Positions 6,149 through 6,873 of a stretch of DNA of 6,873 nucleotides are shown one piece after another. Source of the stretch: an uncultured Rhodocyclaceae bacterium (lineage in GTDB: Bacteria > Pseudomonadota > Gammaproteobacteria > Burkholderiales > Rhodocyclaceae); NCBI GenBank assembly GCA_937892345.1, contig CALAGF010000138.1:1-6873 (forward strand). The letters run 5' to 3'. The notes under the pieces are model-generated. The model made no database searches. It was not told the DNA's origin and saw only the letters and a program-made list of their open reading frames with translations. The first letter of the stretch is position 1; each line of letters begins with the position of its first letter. The translations under genes and the position numbers were made by a program.

Positions 6149-6823
6149 TTGCAAGTTTATATTGCGGGTTCCGGCAAATTAGCCAGCGAGTTACTACAAC
6201 ATCTTGGTGCCCAAGGAGATTTCAGCATTGCGCCATGGCCACCCGGACAGGATGTAGCAGAGCGAGCGGTTGTTGTTCATGCTGGCTCAGGGCGGGAGAT
6301 TGGTGAGATATCGCGGTTTTGTACTCGGACCTCTTCGGTGCTCGTCGAGTTGGCTACGGGCTCGTTACTCGAATCCAAGCAGCCATATCATCCCGTCGTT
6401 CTATGCCCGAACACCAATATTCTCATGCTGAAGTTCATGTGCATGCTGGAGCGCTCGGGATCGCTATTTTCCGGTGCCAAGATATCCGTCCTGGAATCCC
6501 ATCAAGCGACGAAAAGTTCTGTTCCTGGAACGGCCGTGTCGATAGCCAATTCCCTCAGAGTAGCGGCGTCTGAGATAGTTTCGGTGCGGGATGTCGTTGA
6601 GCAAGAACTCAACCTTGGGATCCTTAGCGACCATCTGGCGCGCCACGCCTTTCATAGGGTCGTCATTCAGGACGCCTCATGTTCGATTTCGATGGAAACT
6701 CGTATATTCGGAAAGAACCCCTACGTGAGTGGCGTTAAACAAATCATTGACGCCATCTCGGCGCGAGATTTGGAGCCGCGGAGCTACTCAATCAATGAGT
6801 TTATCGAAAATGCCTGGGTTTGA
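6149..6823 (+). CDS. DapB-family (dihydrodipicolinate reductase-like) protein
   Basis: This 224-residue protein resembles 4-hydroxy-tetrahydrodipicolinate reductase, the NAD(P)H enzyme of lysine synthesis. The N-terminal Rossmann part starts VYIAGSGKLASELLQ, with GSGK at 7-10 in place of the usual GxxGRMG. A segment VVVHAGSGREIGEI (41-54) aligns with the DapB 'DVVIDFT' strand. The C-terminal part has CPNTNILMLKFMCML (86-100) and the active-site stretch ESHQATKSSVPGTA (116-129). In it H118 and K122 match the catalytic His and Lys of DapB (HxxxK). However, the substrate loop DAPSGTA reads SSVPGTA, which loses the Asp and the Ser that helps bind the diacid. It is about 40-50 residues shorter than typical DapB. 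A role in lysine synthesis is therefore unlikely; reduction of another cyclic imine or related substrate, perhaps in a specialised pathway, is inferred. Rare-type codons such as ATA, AGG and CGA appear. It is coupled to the glycosyltransferase (11-base gap). Confidence 0.75.
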   Translation: MQVYIAGSGKLASELLQHLGAQGDFSIAPWPPGQDVAERAVVVHAGSGREIGEISRFCTRTSSVLVELATGSLLESKQPYHPVVLCPNTNILMLKFMCMLERSGSLFSGAKISVLESHQATKSSVPGTAVSIANSLRVAASEIVSVRDVVEQELNLGILSDHLARHAFHRVVIQDASCSISMETRIFGKNPYVSGVKQIIDAISARDLEPRSYSINEFIENAWV

Positions 6824-6873
6824 AAGGGCATCTTATCGATTGAGATTGGCAGATTCGGTCATGCCGCTTTTCG
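6795..6873 (+). CDS. Start of an unidentified gene, cut by the window end
   Basis: A frame opens at ATG 6795 (MSLSKMPGFERASYRL) and stays open to the last base, 26 codons. It overlaps the DapB-like gene by 29 bases in another frame, and a GGAG at 6780-6783 lies 11 bases before the ATG. A second in-frame ATG at 6810 is possible. The residues look protein-like, but the piece is too short to assign a family. The overlap suggests the co-transcribed unit continues beyond the window. Confidence 0.45.
   Translation, partial: MSLSKMPGFERASYRLRLADSVMPLF

Noticed and set aside
6149..6823. Housekeeping dapB of lysine synthesis
   Set aside because: Too short, with altered cofactor and substrate loops (SSVPGT for DAPSGT), and placed in a glycosyltransferase unit.

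Overview
The window is a compact, one-directional bacterial gene cluster: every gene I can support lies on the + strand. GC content is moderate by eye (roughly mid-50s percent, not computed). Shine-Dalgarno sites are of the GGAG/GAGG type, and there is a lipobox lipoprotein whose +2 residue is not Asp. Together with the style of the proteins this suggests a Gram-negative proteobacterium, possibly a beta- or gammaproteobacterium. That assignment is a low-confidence guess from composition and protein style, because no marker gene is present.

Layout. (1) 1-1070: two adjacent GNAT N-acetyltransferase genes. The first is split by a +1 shift at a run of eight T's (339-346); the second is intact and starts 4 bases after the first one's stop. 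(2) 1133-1438: a small DUF1330 protein with a strong ribosome binding site and a perfect hairpin at its 3' end. (3) 1578-2645: an intact alpha/beta hydrolase of the hormone-sensitive-lipase (HSL) type. Its stop is fused (TGATG) to a 69-codon open stretch that resembles the C-terminal end of a different alpha/beta hydrolase. That stretch reads in frame into (4) 2852-4636, a lipoprotein serine hydrolase of the beta-lactamase/esterase class. (5) 4637-4892: an intergenic gap with a short coding-like frame and a hairpin. (6) 4893-6137: a GT1-family (RhlB/UGT-like) glycosyltransferase. (7) 6149-6823: a TTG-initiated, unusually short DapB-family reductase with an altered substrate loop. (8) 6795 onward: the probable start of another gene, overlapping the previous one and cut by the window edge.

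How the genes may work together. The glycosyltransferase, the DapB-like protein and the overlapping last frame look like one translationally linked unit. Beside them lie two serine esterase-type hydrolases, one cytoplasmic and one probably anchored in the outer membrane, and two acetyltransferases. This mix (acyl transfer, sugar transfer, reduction of an imine-type substrate, ester cleavage) fits an accessory pathway that makes or modifies a glycosylated small molecule or glycolipid better than primary metabolism. No substrate can be read from the sequence. There are also signs of gene decay or remodelling: the broken GNAT, the hydrolase tail without a body, and the orphan coding-like frame.

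No tRNA, rRNA, CRISPR array, insertion sequence or phage element was recognised.
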